Counted from the first letter of the stretch, positions 6,378-14,327 are shown. The stretch is DNA of 15,517 nt from UBA8522 sp049287565 (GCA_049287565.1 JBAQGA010000006.1:1-15517), one strand, 5' to 3'. A program made the numbers and translations. The notes: a model not told the origin generated them from the letters alone.

Positions 6378-8718
6378 TTTGAAAATCAACGGCCGGGATA
6401 TTGCCGCCGCTCCGGGCTCGACCGTGCTCGAAGCGGCTCAAGCCTACGGGATCAGAATTCCCAACCTGTGCGCTTCCAAGGGCCTGGCTCCTTATGGAGG
6501 ATGCCGGCTCTGCCTCGTCGAGATCAAGGGCAAGAGGGGCTATCTCCCGGCCTGCTGCACAGTTGTCGAGGAGGGCCTCGAGGTCACGACTGAAACATCC
6601 CGGCTGCAAGCGCTCCGTCGACAGACGCTGGAGCTGATCCTCTCGGAACACCCTCACGCCTGTTTGATCTGTTCGGAGAAGAAAGATTGCGAGGAATACA
6701 AGTCCACCATCCGCAAGGTCGGGGAGGTGACGGGATGCGTGCTCTGTTCGGAGAACGGCCGCTGCCAGCTCCAGGATGTCGTCGCCGAGCTCAAGGTCGA
6801 GAGGGTTCGATGGCCGGCTTCTTACCGGAATTTCGAGGTGCGCCGGGAAGATCCTTTTTTCGACCGGAACTATAATCTGTGCATCCTCTGCGCGCGCTGC
6901 GTGAGGGTGTGCAGCGAGGTGAGAGGAGCGGCGGCGATATCGGTCGTCTTTCGCGGCCCCCGGGCGGTCGTCGGAACCTCCCTGGACCGGCCGCTCGTCG
7001 ATTCCGGCTGTCAGTTCTGCGGGGCCTGCGTCGATGTCTGTCCGACAGGCTCTCTCACCGAGCGGGGCTTAAAAGGCGAAGGCCTCCCCGATGAGAGCCG
7101 CGAGACCGTCTGTCCCCTCTGCAGCCTCGGCTGTGCTCTCGAGGTCGACCTGAAGAACGGACGGATCATCAGTTCTCGTCCTAAAGAGGACGCTCCGGTC
7201 AACGGCGGACAGGCCTGTGTCAAGGGCCGGTTTGTCGTCCGGGACACCGTCCATGCTCCCAAGCGGATTCTCCGGCCGATGCTCCGCCACCATGGGAAGC
7301 TTGTTGAAGTCGGCTGGGACGAGGCCCTGGACTTCGTCGCCCAGAGGTTGAAGGAAGAAACGGATCAAGAGTCCGCCATGGTCGTCTCTTCTCAGCTGTC
7401 TCTGGAGGACCAATACATCGCTCAGAAGTTCGCCCGCAAGGTCCTGCGCGCCGACCCGTGGGTCGATTTCCCCCGCCTCTCTGTGCCGTCGCTTTTCCGG
7501 ACGGAACTCCGGAAACAAGAGATATCTCTTCCCCTCAATTTCGAGGCGAGCTCCCTCTCCGCGGCCGGGACCGTCGTGATTGCGGGAGCCGACATCGTCC
7601 TTTCTCATCCGATCCTTTGGCTCGAGGTCCTCAAGGCTGTCCGCCAAGGCGCCAGACTCCTTATCTGGAATTCGGCGGAGACGGTCCTCGACCGCCGGGC
7701 GACAGTCTCTCTGCGAACGAAACCGGGAAGCGAACTTGCGGCCCTCATCTATCTCTGTGGCCGGCTTCTTAAGCAACGGCCGTTGGACAAGTGGTCGGCC
7801 ATCCCCGCCGGGGAAGAGCTGAAAACTTCCCTGGAGAGGGCCGGCCAGGCGATTCTCACTTCCTCCGTCGGACTCGAAACAGAAGAACTCCTGTCCGCAG
7901 CCCGTCTTCTCGAGGAGGCTGGGCCCGCGGTCTTTCTGATCGGACCCGGACTGATTCAGGGACCGGATGCTCCCCGCCTCGTCCGGATGCTCTGGAATCT
8001 TGCCCTTCTGTGCGAGGCCGGAATCATTCCATTGGCCGCGGAAAACAACGAACGAGGCGTCATCGAGCTCTGGCCGCCCGGGTCTTCGGACGGAGCGTTC
8101 AGGGCCCGGGTCAGCGACGGACTCGAAAAGGGCCGGTACCGGGTGCTCTACCTGGCCGGAAATTTTCCTGAGCCGGGACAAACGAAGGCCCCGGGCTTCT
8201 TGGTCGTCCAGGGCTGCTATCAGAGCGCCGCGGGCGAACTGGCCGATGTCCTCCTGCCTGCCGTCACCTGGGCCGAGACCGATGGCACCTTCATCAATGC
8301 CGAAGGGCGAATCCAGAGATCGAGGAGGCTGATCGATCCCCTGGGAGAATCCAGGCAGGATTGGTGGATTTTCTGCCGGCTCGCCGAGAAGATGGGGAAC
8401 AGGGATTTCCCTTTTCAGAGCCCGGCCGAGATCGCCGAGGAAATGAGCCAGACCATGCCGTCGCTCCACGAAGTTTCGGTCCATCATCTCAAGAGAAGAC
8501 GTCCGGCTTTCGTTGTGGAAGACAGCCAATCCTCTGCCCGGTTCATTCCTCTTGCCTCCAAAGAAGGAGAAACAGAAAATCATGACAAGATTCCCGTGTC
8601 TGCGCCGCCGGCGGATGTCCCTGATTATTACCGCGGTCTGGACCTCCGTGAGGAGATAAAAGGCCTCAAGAAACTGAGAGAAAGAGACAAAGCCCGGGAC
8701 CAAGAACAGGGAAAATAG
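6370..8718 (+). CDS. NuoG-like iron-sulfur subunit with catalytically empty molybdopterin-type domain
   Basis: A 782-residue protein with the order seen in NuoG and FdhA-type subunits. It has a plant-type [2Fe-2S] ferredoxin (C34-x10-C45-x2-C48-x13-C62), a His-Cys cluster (H94-x3-C98-x2-C101-x5-C107), and an extra C123-x2-C126-x5-C132. Two ferredoxin [4Fe-4S] motifs follow (C171, C174, C177, C181 and C214, C217, C220, C224), then a molybdopterin-oxidoreductase entry motif (C248, C251, C255, C283 with VKGRF). The rest resembles the molybdopterin fold (VSWDEAL-like VGWDEAL, ETDGTFINAEGRIQ). It has no Cys or possible Sec between C283 and the Cys of IYLCGR, so the formate dehydrogenase active site is absent, and no H-cluster motif is present. 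The C-terminal MopB beta-barrel seems replaced by a linker and a charged helix (DYYRGLDLREEIKGLKKL). Probable role: electron wiring and docking between the NuoEF module and the two Nfn-like subunits downstream. The next gene starts 13 bases later. Confidence 0.85.
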   Translation: MVNLKINGRDIAAAPGSTVLEAAQAYGIRIPNLCASKGLAPYGGCRLCLVEIKGKRGYLPACCTVVEEGLEVTTETSRLQALRRQTLELILSEHPHACLICSEKKDCEEYKSTIRKVGEVTGCVLCSENGRCQLQDVVAELKVERVRWPASYRNFEVRREDPFFDRNYNLCILCARCVRVCSEVRGAAAISVVFRGPRAVVGTSLDRPLVDSGCQFCGACVDVCPTGSLTERGLKGEGLPDESRETVCPLCSLGCALEVDLKNGRIISSRPKEDAPVNGGQACVKGRFVVRDTVHAPKRILRPMLRHHGKLVEVGWDEALDFVAQRLKEETDQESAMVVSSQLSLEDQYIAQKFARKVLRADPWVDFPRLSVPSLFRTELRKQEISLPLNFEASSLSAAGTVVIAGADIVLSHPILWLEVLKAVRQGARLLIWNSAETVLDRRATVSLRTKPGSELAALIYLCGRLLKQRPLDKWSAIPAGEELKTSLERAGQAILTSSVGLETEELLSAARLLEEAGPAVFLIGPGLIQGPDAPRLVRMLWNLALLCEAGIIPLAAENNERGVIELWPPGSSDGAFRARVSDGLEKGRYRVLYLAGNFPEPGQTKAPGFLVVQGCYQSAAGELADVLLPAVTWAETDGTFINAEGRIQRSRRLIDPLGESRQDWWIFCRLAEKMGNRDFPFQSPAEIAEEMSQTMPSLHEVSVHHLKRRRPAFVVEDSQSSARFIPLASKEGETENHDKIPVSAPPADVPDYYRGLDLREEIKGLKKLRERDKARDQEQGK

Positions 8719-8731
8719 CGAGAGAATCACC

Positions 8732-9565
8732 ATGGCCAAGATCCTGCGTCGAGAGCGGCTGGTGCCCAATATCCATCTTCTCGAAGTCCACGCTCCCGAA
8801 GTGGCCCGCAAGAGCCGCCCCGGCCAATTCGTCATCATCATGTCCGACGAACGCGGGGAGAGGATTCCTCTGACGATCGCGGACTGGGATAGGAAGCGGG
8901 GATCGGTCACTTCGGTCTTCATGCTGGTCGGCACGAGCACCCAGAAGCTGTCGCTGCTCAAGGCCGGCGACGATATCCCCGTTTATGTCGGTCCGCTCGG
9001 CCGGCCCTCGGAGATCCGGAATTTTGGGACGGTTGTCTGCGCGGGGGGGTGCTTCGGCATCGCGGCCATCTATCCCATCGCCCGGGCCCTGAAACAGGCC
9101 GGGAACCGTGTGCTCACCCTGATTGATGTCAAGGCCAGCTATCTCTTCTACTGGGAGGACAAGCTCAGGAAGGTCAGCGACAAGCTCTTTGTCTCGGCGC
9201 GGGACAAACGCTACGATTCCAAAGAATACATCCCTTATAAGCTCGATGCTCTGCTCAAGGAGGAAAAGAAGGTCGCGCGCGTCGTGGCCATCGGCTGTAC
9301 TTATCTAATGTACCGCTGCGCCGAGGCGACCCGGGCAGCCGGCGTCAAGACCATGGTCAGCCTCAACCCGATCATGGTCGACGGGACGGGCATGTGCGGG
9401 GCCTGCCGTGTGACCGCGGGAGGAAAAACCCAATTCGCCTGCGTGGATGGCCCGGATTTCGATGGCCACATCATCGACTGGCAGGAGCTCTTCTCCCGCC
9501 GGAAATCCTATTTTGACGATGAAACGAGATCGCTGTGCGCTTGGGAAAGAGAACGCTTTTCATGA
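8732..9565 (+). CDS. nfnA: NfnA-like FAD/[2Fe-2S] subunit (ferredoxin-NADP reductase family)
   Basis: The small subunit of the electron-bifurcating NADH-dependent ferredoxin:NADP oxidoreductase binds FAD, NAD(H) and a [2Fe-2S] cluster. The 277-residue protein has the FAD-binding strand RPGQFVIIM (29-37) and RIPLTIAD, the ribose/pyrophosphate region GDDIPVYVGPLGRP, the nucleotide loop VVCAGGCFGIAAIYPIA, and a C-terminal cluster motif D217-x4-C222-x2-C225-x11-C237. An Asp plus three Cys with this spacing is the unusual ligand set known from NfnA; related dihydroorotate dehydrogenase PyrK subunits use four Cys. This is the strongest reason to choose NfnA over PyrK, together with the NfnB-like gene 28 bases downstream. 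The ribosome binding site is weak (AGAG), suggesting coupling to the upstream gene. An extra Cys pair in GCTYLMYRC is not explained. Confidence 0.85.
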   Translation: MAKILRRERLVPNIHLLEVHAPEVARKSRPGQFVIIMSDERGERIPLTIADWDRKRGSVTSVFMLVGTSTQKLSLLKAGDDIPVYVGPLGRPSEIRNFGTVVCAGGCFGIAAIYPIARALKQAGNRVLTLIDVKASYLFYWEDKLRKVSDKLFVSARDKRYDSKEYIPYKLDALLKEEKKVARVVAIGCTYLMYRCAEATRAAGVKTMVSLNPIMVDGTGMCGACRVTAGGKTQFACVDGPDFDGHIIDWQELFSRRKSYFDDETRSLCAWERERFS

Positions 9566-9593
9566 GGGAAACCGAGCGCCCTGAGAGAGGGAG

Positions 9594-11096
9594 ATGACGG
9601 AAAAGCCTGAGATCGCGCCCGAGCTCAAGCAAAGGCTCAAGTCCGAGTTTGATAAGGACTGGCGGAAAGAGTTGCGGAAGTCTATCCCGGTCAAGGAAAG
9701 GATGAAGATCCCCCGGCAGAAAATGCCCGAGCGCGAAGCCGAGGAGAGGAACTGTGACTTCGGCGAAGTCAACAAGGGATTGGAACTCGAGGCGGCCGTC
9801 CGTGAGGCCCAGCGGTGCTGGGACTGCGCCAATCCCGGGTGTGTGGCCGGCTGCCCGGTGTCCATCGACATCCCCAGCTTCATCAAGCTCATCGAGAAGC
9901 GCGACCTCACGGCCAGCATTCGGAAAATCAAGGAGACCAACAGCCTGCCGGCCATCTGCGGCCGGGTCTGTCCTCAGGAGACTCAGTGCGAAGCCGTCTG
10001 CAACCTCAAGAAGGCCACCGGCGTTCCGGTCGCCATCGGCAATCTGGAGAGATTCATTTCGGATTTCGAGCGCCGGGAGGGAGAGGTGTTCATTCCCGAT
10101 CTCCCCGCTCCGACGGAAAAGAAGGTCGCCGTCATCGGCGCCGGTCCGGCCGGCCTGACGGCGGCCGGCGAATTGGTCAAGAAAGGCCACGGGGTCACCA
10201 TTTTCGAAGCGCTCCACATCCCCGGCGGCGTCCTCGTCTACGGGATCCCCGAGTTCCGGCTTCCCAAGAAAATTCTCAAGGCGGAGGTCGATTATCTGCG
10301 GAAACTGGGCGTCGAGCTGAGGCTGAACTTCGTCGTCGGCAAGACGGCCACGCTGGAAGACTTAAAAAAGGACGGCTATGACGCCTTTTTCATCGGGACC
10401 GGGGCCGGCCTGCCGAACTTCATGCGCATCCCGGGTGAGAATCTGGTCGGCGTCTACTCGGCCAACGAGTACTTGACCCGGGTGAACCTGATGCGGGCCT
10501 ATGATTTTCCCGCCTACGATACTCCCGTCATCCGGGGCAAGCGCGCGGCCGTTATCGGCGGCGGCAACGTCGCCATGGACTCCGTCCGGACGGCCAAGCG
10601 CCTCGGGGCGGAATCAGCGGCCATCATCTACCGCCGCTCCCGCCAGGAGATGCCGGCCCGGGAGGAAGAGGTCAAGCACGCCGAGGAAGAAGGCATCGAA
10701 TTCCATCTGCTGACGACACCGATCCGTTACTTCGGCGACGATAACGGCCGGGTCAAGGCGATGGAGTGCCTGAAGATGGAGCTGGGCGAGCCGGACTCTT
10801 CCGGTCGGCGCAAACCGGTTCCCCTCCCCGGCTCGGAGTTCATCACCGAGGTGGACCTGGTCGTTGTGGCCATCGGCCAGAGCCCCAATCCCCTGATGGC
10901 CCAGACGACACCCGAGCTTCGCGTCGGCAAGTGGGGCAACCTGGAAGTGGACTGGAAGACGATGGCCACGACCATCCCCGGCGTATTCGCGGGGGGAGAT
11001 ATCGTCCGGGGCGGGGCGACGGTCATCCTGGCCATGGGCGATGGCCGGGCGGCCGCCGAAGAGATCGATCACTACATGAGAAACGGTCGCAAATAG
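9594..11096 (+). CDS. nfnB: NfnB/GltD-like NADPH-binding FAD, two-[4Fe-4S] subunit
   Basis: The large-subunit homologue of NfnAB, and of the GltD small subunit of glutamate synthase. It binds FAD and NADP(H) and relays electrons through two [4Fe-4S] clusters. Visible: C75-x2-C78-x4-C83-x3-C87-P and C122-x3-C126-P-x4-C132-x3-C136 in the DPYD-type N-terminal domain. The FAD loop VIGAGPAG (about 178-185) follows, then the NADPH loop VIGGGNVAMD with YRRSRQEMPAR just after it (Arg residues suited to the NADPH 2'-phosphate), and the closing GGDIVRGGATVILAMGDG. The length of 500 is normal. The residues before the first cluster form a charged tail longer than in many NfnB proteins. No GltB large subunit lies nearby and the NfnA-like partner is adjacent, so the transhydrogenase reading is favoured over glutamate synthase. 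The start has only an AGAGGGAG run close to the ATG. Confidence 0.87.
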   Translation: MTEKPEIAPELKQRLKSEFDKDWRKELRKSIPVKERMKIPRQKMPEREAEERNCDFGEVNKGLELEAAVREAQRCWDCANPGCVAGCPVSIDIPSFIKLIEKRDLTASIRKIKETNSLPAICGRVCPQETQCEAVCNLKKATGVPVAIGNLERFISDFERREGEVFIPDLPAPTEKKVAVIGAGPAGLTAAGELVKKGHGVTIFEALHIPGGVLVYGIPEFRLPKKILKAEVDYLRKLGVELRLNFVVGKTATLEDLKKDGYDAFFIGTGAGLPNFMRIPGENLVGVYSANEYLTRVNLMRAYDFPAYDTPVIRGKRAAVIGGGNVAMDSVRTAKRLGAESAAIIYRRSRQEMPAREEEVKHAEEEGIEFHLLTTPIRYFGDDNGRVKAMECLKMELGEPDSSGRRKPVPLPGSEFITEVDLVVVAIGQSPNPLMAQTTPELRVGKWGNLEVDWKTMATTIPGVFAGGDIVRGGATVILAMGDGRAAAEEIDHYMRNGRK

Positions 11097-11129
11097 GATC
11101 TTTGGATTTCGAGCGAACGGAGGATTCAG

Positions 11130-12428
11130 ATGAGTTGGGTGGATGATTACAAAAAGAAACTGGCGAGCGCTGAAGAGGCCGTCTCCGTCGTGAAGAGCGG
11201 AGACCGTGTTTACATCAGCGGAAACGCCGCCACGCCTTACGTCCTGATGAAGGCATTGGCGGCGCGGAGGGATGAGCTCAATGACGTGGAGCTCGTCCAT
11301 GTTCTTCTCCTTGGTGATGACCCCCTTTCGAAACCGGATATGGAAGGCCATTTCCGCCATAATTCCCTGTTCGTCGGTCCGGCCGACCGCAGGGCCATCA
11401 ACGAGGGAAGGGCCGACTACGTGCCGATTTTTCTCCATCAGATTCCCTCTCTTTTCACCTCGGGACAGATGTCCCTGGACGCGGCCATTCTCCAGGTCTC
11501 GCCCCCCGACGAGCACGGATTCATGAGCCTGGGAGTCGAGGTTTTAGCCTCCAAGGCGGCCGCCGAGACGGCCAAGATCGTCATCGCCCAGGTCAACGAC
11601 AGAATGCCGCGCGTCCTGGGCGATTCATTCCTCCATGTCTCCCGCTTCCATAAGGTCGTCGAGACGTCCGAGCCGTTGCCCCAGCTCGAGAAGAGTCCGT
11701 TCAGCGACGTCGAGCGGTTGATCGGCAAATACATCGCCGACCTGATCGAGGACGGATCGACTCTGCAGCTCGGGATCGGGGGCATTCCGGATGCGGTTCT
11801 GGCTGCGCTGGCGGGCCGGCGCGACCTGGGGATCCACACCGAGATGGTTTCGGACGGAGTGATGGAGGCGATCGAAGCCGGAATCATCACCGGGGCGAAG
11901 AAGACATTCCATCCTTACAAGGTCATCATCACTTTCGCCCTCGGCAGCGACCGGCTTTACGAGTTCATCGATAACAACCCGGTGATCGAGGCCCATCCGA
12001 CCGACTATGTCAATCATCCTTTCAACGTTGCCCGCAACGATAACATGATCGCCATCAACTCGGCCATCGAAGTCGATATCACCGGGCAGGTTTGCTCGGA
12101 TTCCATCGGGACCTTCATCTACAGCGGGTTCGGCGGCCAGGTCGATTTCATCCGCGGCGCCGCGCATTCCAAGGGAGGAAAGCCGATCATCGCCTTGCCC
12201 TCGACTGCCAAGAACGGGGAGATGACCAGGATCGTCCCCTTTCTCAAGAAGGGCGCTGGTGTCGTGACAACCCGGGCTGATGTTCGTACTATCGTGACCG
12301 AATACGGAGTCGCCCACCTCTGGGGCCAGAACCTCCAGGAAAGGACGAAGGCGCTGATCAATATCGCTCATCCTAGGTTCCGGGCGGACCTCATCCGGGA
12401 GGCCAAAGCCAGGAATCTTCTCAAGTAG
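11130..12428 (+). CDS. Acyl-CoA:carboxylate CoA-transferase, 4-hydroxybutyrate / acetyl-CoA transferase type
   Basis: Family I CoA-transferase in a single 432-residue chain, moving CoA between acetyl-CoA and a carboxylate such as 4-hydroxybutyrate, butyrate or propionate via a glutamyl-CoA intermediate. Seen: the N-terminal half with GDRVYISGNAATP (24-36) and SPPDEHGFMSLG (124-135), the oxyanion loop LGIGGIPDAV (214-223), the catalytic Glu in GIHTEMVSDG (E238), and the C-terminal GQVCSDSIG and FSGFGGQVDF-like YSGFGGQVDF segments. E238 coincides with the catalytic glutamate number I recall for clostridial 4-hydroxybutyrate CoA-transferase. Acetyl-CoA hydrolases share these features and cannot be excluded. 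Placement right after the NfnB-like gene (33-base gap, GGAGG at about 11119-11123) fits an acyl-CoA-based energy step in amino-acid fermentation. Confidence 0.87.
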   Translation: MSWVDDYKKKLASAEEAVSVVKSGDRVYISGNAATPYVLMKALAARRDELNDVELVHVLLLGDDPLSKPDMEGHFRHNSLFVGPADRRAINEGRADYVPIFLHQIPSLFTSGQMSLDAAILQVSPPDEHGFMSLGVEVLASKAAAETAKIVIAQVNDRMPRVLGDSFLHVSRFHKVVETSEPLPQLEKSPFSDVERLIGKYIADLIEDGSTLQLGIGGIPDAVLAALAGRRDLGIHTEMVSDGVMEAIEAGIITGAKKTFHPYKVIITFALGSDRLYEFIDNNPVIEAHPTDYVNHPFNVARNDNMIAINSAIEVDITGQVCSDSIGTFIYSGFGGQVDFIRGAAHSKGGKPIIALPSTAKNGEMTRIVPFLKKGAGVVTTRADVRTIVTEYGVAHLWGQNLQERTKALINIAHPRFRADLIREAKARNLLK

Positions 12429-12444
12429 CCGTTCGGTAGCGGCC

Positions 12445-13110
12445 ATGGAACAGCCCGAGCTTTTTCCTCCCGAGAAGGGCCATATCGGCACGGATGAGTC
12501 AGGAAAGGGAGATTATTTCGGCCCCGTCGTCATCGCCGGAGTTTTTCTCCCGGACGGGCAGGAAGACGTCCTCAGAGAGTTCGGGGTGAAGGACAGCAAG
12601 CGGACGTCCGATGGCCGGGTCCGGGAGCTGGCGGAGATCATTAAAAGGGGCTATATCCATTCCATCGTCAGCATCGGGCCGGAGCGCTACAACGAGCTCT
12701 ACGTGAAGCTCAGGAACCTGAATCGGATTCTGGCCTGGGGGCATTCCCGGGCGATCGAGAACATCCTCGAGAAAGTCCCCTGCCGCTTGGCCATAACCGA
12801 CCAGTTCGGTGACAAGGCTTTCGTCATGAATGCCTTGATGAAAAAAGGGAAGCGCCTTGAGCTCATCCAGAGGCCGAAGGCGGAAGAGGACCTGGCTGTG
12901 GCCGCCGCCTCGCTGCTGGCCCGGGCGGAGTTCCTGAAACGTCTTCACTTTCTCTCCCAAGACGTCGGGATCGACTTGCCTAAAGGGGCTTCGTCCATGG
13001 TCGAAGAAGCCGGAGCCAAGCTCGTCCGGCTCCGCGGTGCTCAGATCCTTGATAAAGTGGCCAAAAAGCATTTCAAGATCACCGAGCGGGTTCTCAATCT
13101 CGCCTCATGA
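12445..13110 (+). CDS. rnhC: Ribonuclease HIII, short form without N-terminal substrate-binding domain
   Basis: Cuts the RNA strand of RNA/DNA hybrids. RNase HIII signature: GTDESGKGDYFGPVVIAG (15-32) with D17 and E18, VKDSKR (48-53), PERYNELYVKLRNLN (79-93), WGHSRAIEN, D119 in ITDQFGD, and KAEEDLAVAAASLLARAEF (about 145-163) holding the last acidic residue. SGKGD rather than the DEAGRG of RNase HII makes this type HIII. At 221 residues it is about 80-90 shorter than typical RNase HIII. The family's N-terminal TBP-like domain is missing, since only 14 residues precede the first strand and the CoA-transferase occupies the DNA upstream. The start at 12445 is 16 bases after the previous stop. 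It overlaps the AlaX gene by four bases (ATGA). Confidence 0.9.
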   Translation: MEQPELFPPEKGHIGTDESGKGDYFGPVVIAGVFLPDGQEDVLREFGVKDSKRTSDGRVRELAEIIKRGYIHSIVSIGPERYNELYVKLRNLNRILAWGHSRAIENILEKVPCRLAITDQFGDKAFVMNALMKKGKRLELIQRPKAEEDLAVAAASLLARAEFLKRLHFLSQDVGIDLPKGASSMVEEAGAKLVRLRGAQILDKVAKKHFKITERVLNLAS

Positions 13111-14327
13111 GGGGTAAAGCGACGGTGACGAGAAGACTCTATTTCGAAGATGCCTATCAGCGGGAATTCGCTGGACGCGTCCTGGAGCAGTTCGTTTACC
13201 AGGGGAAGCCGGCCGTCGCCCTCGACAAGACCTGCTTCTATCCCGAGTCCGGAGGCCAGCCGGCCGACCGCGGGAGTCTGGGAGAGACCGAGGTCATCCA
13301 TGTCTTCGAGGACGGGGATCGGATTGTCCACCTTCTCGACCGGGAGTTGAGCCGGACGGAAGTCCGGGGAATCATCGACTGGGACCGTCGTTTCGACCAT
13401 ATGCAGCAGCATTCCGGTCAACACATCCTTTCCCAGTGCTTTATCGAGATCTTGCAGGGAGAGACCCGGTCCTTTCATCTGGGAGAACAGGCCGCGACTC
13501 TGGAGATCGGGACGAGCGCGATCTCGGACGAGGATCTGGAGAGGGTTGAGGCCAGGGCCAACGAGATCGTCTTCGAGAACCGGGAGATCAAGACTTATTT
13601 TGTGGACGCGGAAGCGGTCGATAAGGTGCCGCTTCGGCGCCCCCCCAAGAAGGAAGGCACGATCCGTGTCGTCGAGGTGGACGGCTTCGACTTTTCCGCC
13701 TGCGGCGGCACCCACTGCCGGAGGACGGGAGAAGTCGGGTTGGTCAAGGTCATCCGCTGGGACAGGATCAGGAACAACCTGCGCTTCGAATTCCTCTGCG
13801 GCCGGCGGGCTCGGCTGGACTACGCGCTTAAGAACCGGTCTCTCCTGGAGATCAGCCAGAGGCTCTCAGTCCGGGAAAGTGACGCGTCCGCAGCCGTCGA
13901 GAGGACGATCCAGGAGGCCAAACACTTTCGCAAGAAGCAGAGACAGTTGCTTGAAGCCTTGGCCGCCTATCAGGCCGAAGAGGCCGTCAAGACGGCGAAA
14001 GGTTCCCTGATCAAAGCGATCTGGACGGACAAGACCGCCGAGGAAGCCAAGTTTCTGGCGCTGAACATCATCAGGTTGGCCGACCTGGCCGTCCTGTTCG
14101 CCGTCAGGGGTAAAGAGAGGGATCACCTTGTCTTCGCCTGCTCAGACAAGCTTCCCTTGAACATGAGGGAGTTGCTGCCGATCTTGGCATCCTTGGTTAA
14201 AGCGAAGGGCGGAGGGAGCGCCTCGCTCGTCGAGTTCGTCGCCGAAAAGGGTTCGGACCTCGAAGCGGTCCTCACCGCTGCCGAGGCGTATCTCAAGGGA
14301 AAACTGGCTTCCCGGGGTGGGGAATAA
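13107..14327 (+). CDS. Alanyl-tRNA editing protein (AlaX-L type) with C-terminal DHHA1-like domain
   Basis: Hydrolyses Ser or Gly wrongly attached to tRNA-Ala, in trans to alanyl-tRNA synthetase. The 406-residue chain has the glycine-rich motif YPESGGQPADRG (about 48-59) of the beta-barrel domain and the zinc/editing motif H102-x3-H106 (MQQHSGQHILS). C199-x3-H203 follows in SACGGTHC. Then come a helical/coiled linker (about 255-300, with KHFRKKQRQLLEAL) and a DHHA1-like end (GKERDHLVFACSDKL; KAKGGGSASLVEF). All four zinc ligands are present. No aminoacylation domain is present, so it is not a synthetase. The start overlaps the RNase HIII stop (ATGA), which indicates translational coupling. 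It is the last gene of the operon. The DHHA1 glycine run is shorter than in AlaRS. Confidence 0.88.
   Translation: MRGKATVTRRLYFEDAYQREFAGRVLEQFVYQGKPAVALDKTCFYPESGGQPADRGSLGETEVIHVFEDGDRIVHLLDRELSRTEVRGIIDWDRRFDHMQQHSGQHILSQCFIEILQGETRSFHLGEQAATLEIGTSAISDEDLERVEARANEIVFENREIKTYFVDAEAVDKVPLRRPPKKEGTIRVVEVDGFDFSACGGTHCRRTGEVGLVKVIRWDRIRNNLRFEFLCGRRARLDYALKNRSLLEISQRLSVRESDASAAVERTIQEAKHFRKKQRQLLEALAAYQAEEAVKTAKGSLIKAIWTDKTAEEAKFLALNIIRLADLAVLFAVRGKERDHLVFACSDKLPLNMRELLPILASLVKAKGGGSASLVEFVAEKGSDLEAVLTAAEAYLKGKLASRGGE

Noticed and set aside
6370..8718. Catalytic subunit of [FeFe]-hydrogenase or formate dehydrogenase
   Set aside because: The ferredoxin part matches both, but no H-cluster motifs are present and no Cys/Sec stands at the molybdenum position.
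7069..8961. Very long minus-strand open frame (about 630 codons) opposite the NuoG-like gene
   Set aside because: GC-rich coding DNA leaves the opposite strand open. The translation shows no recognisable domain, while the plus strand has full cluster motifs.
8732..9565. PyrK-type dihydroorotate dehydrogenase electron-transfer subunit
   Set aside because: PyrK uses four Cys for its [2Fe-2S]. Here Asp217 plus three Cys with NfnA spacing is found, and no pyrD is adjacent.
9594..11096. Glutamate synthase small subunit (GltD)
   Set aside because: The fold is shared, but there is no GltB nearby and an NfnA-like gene with the Asp/three-Cys cluster motif lies directly upstream.
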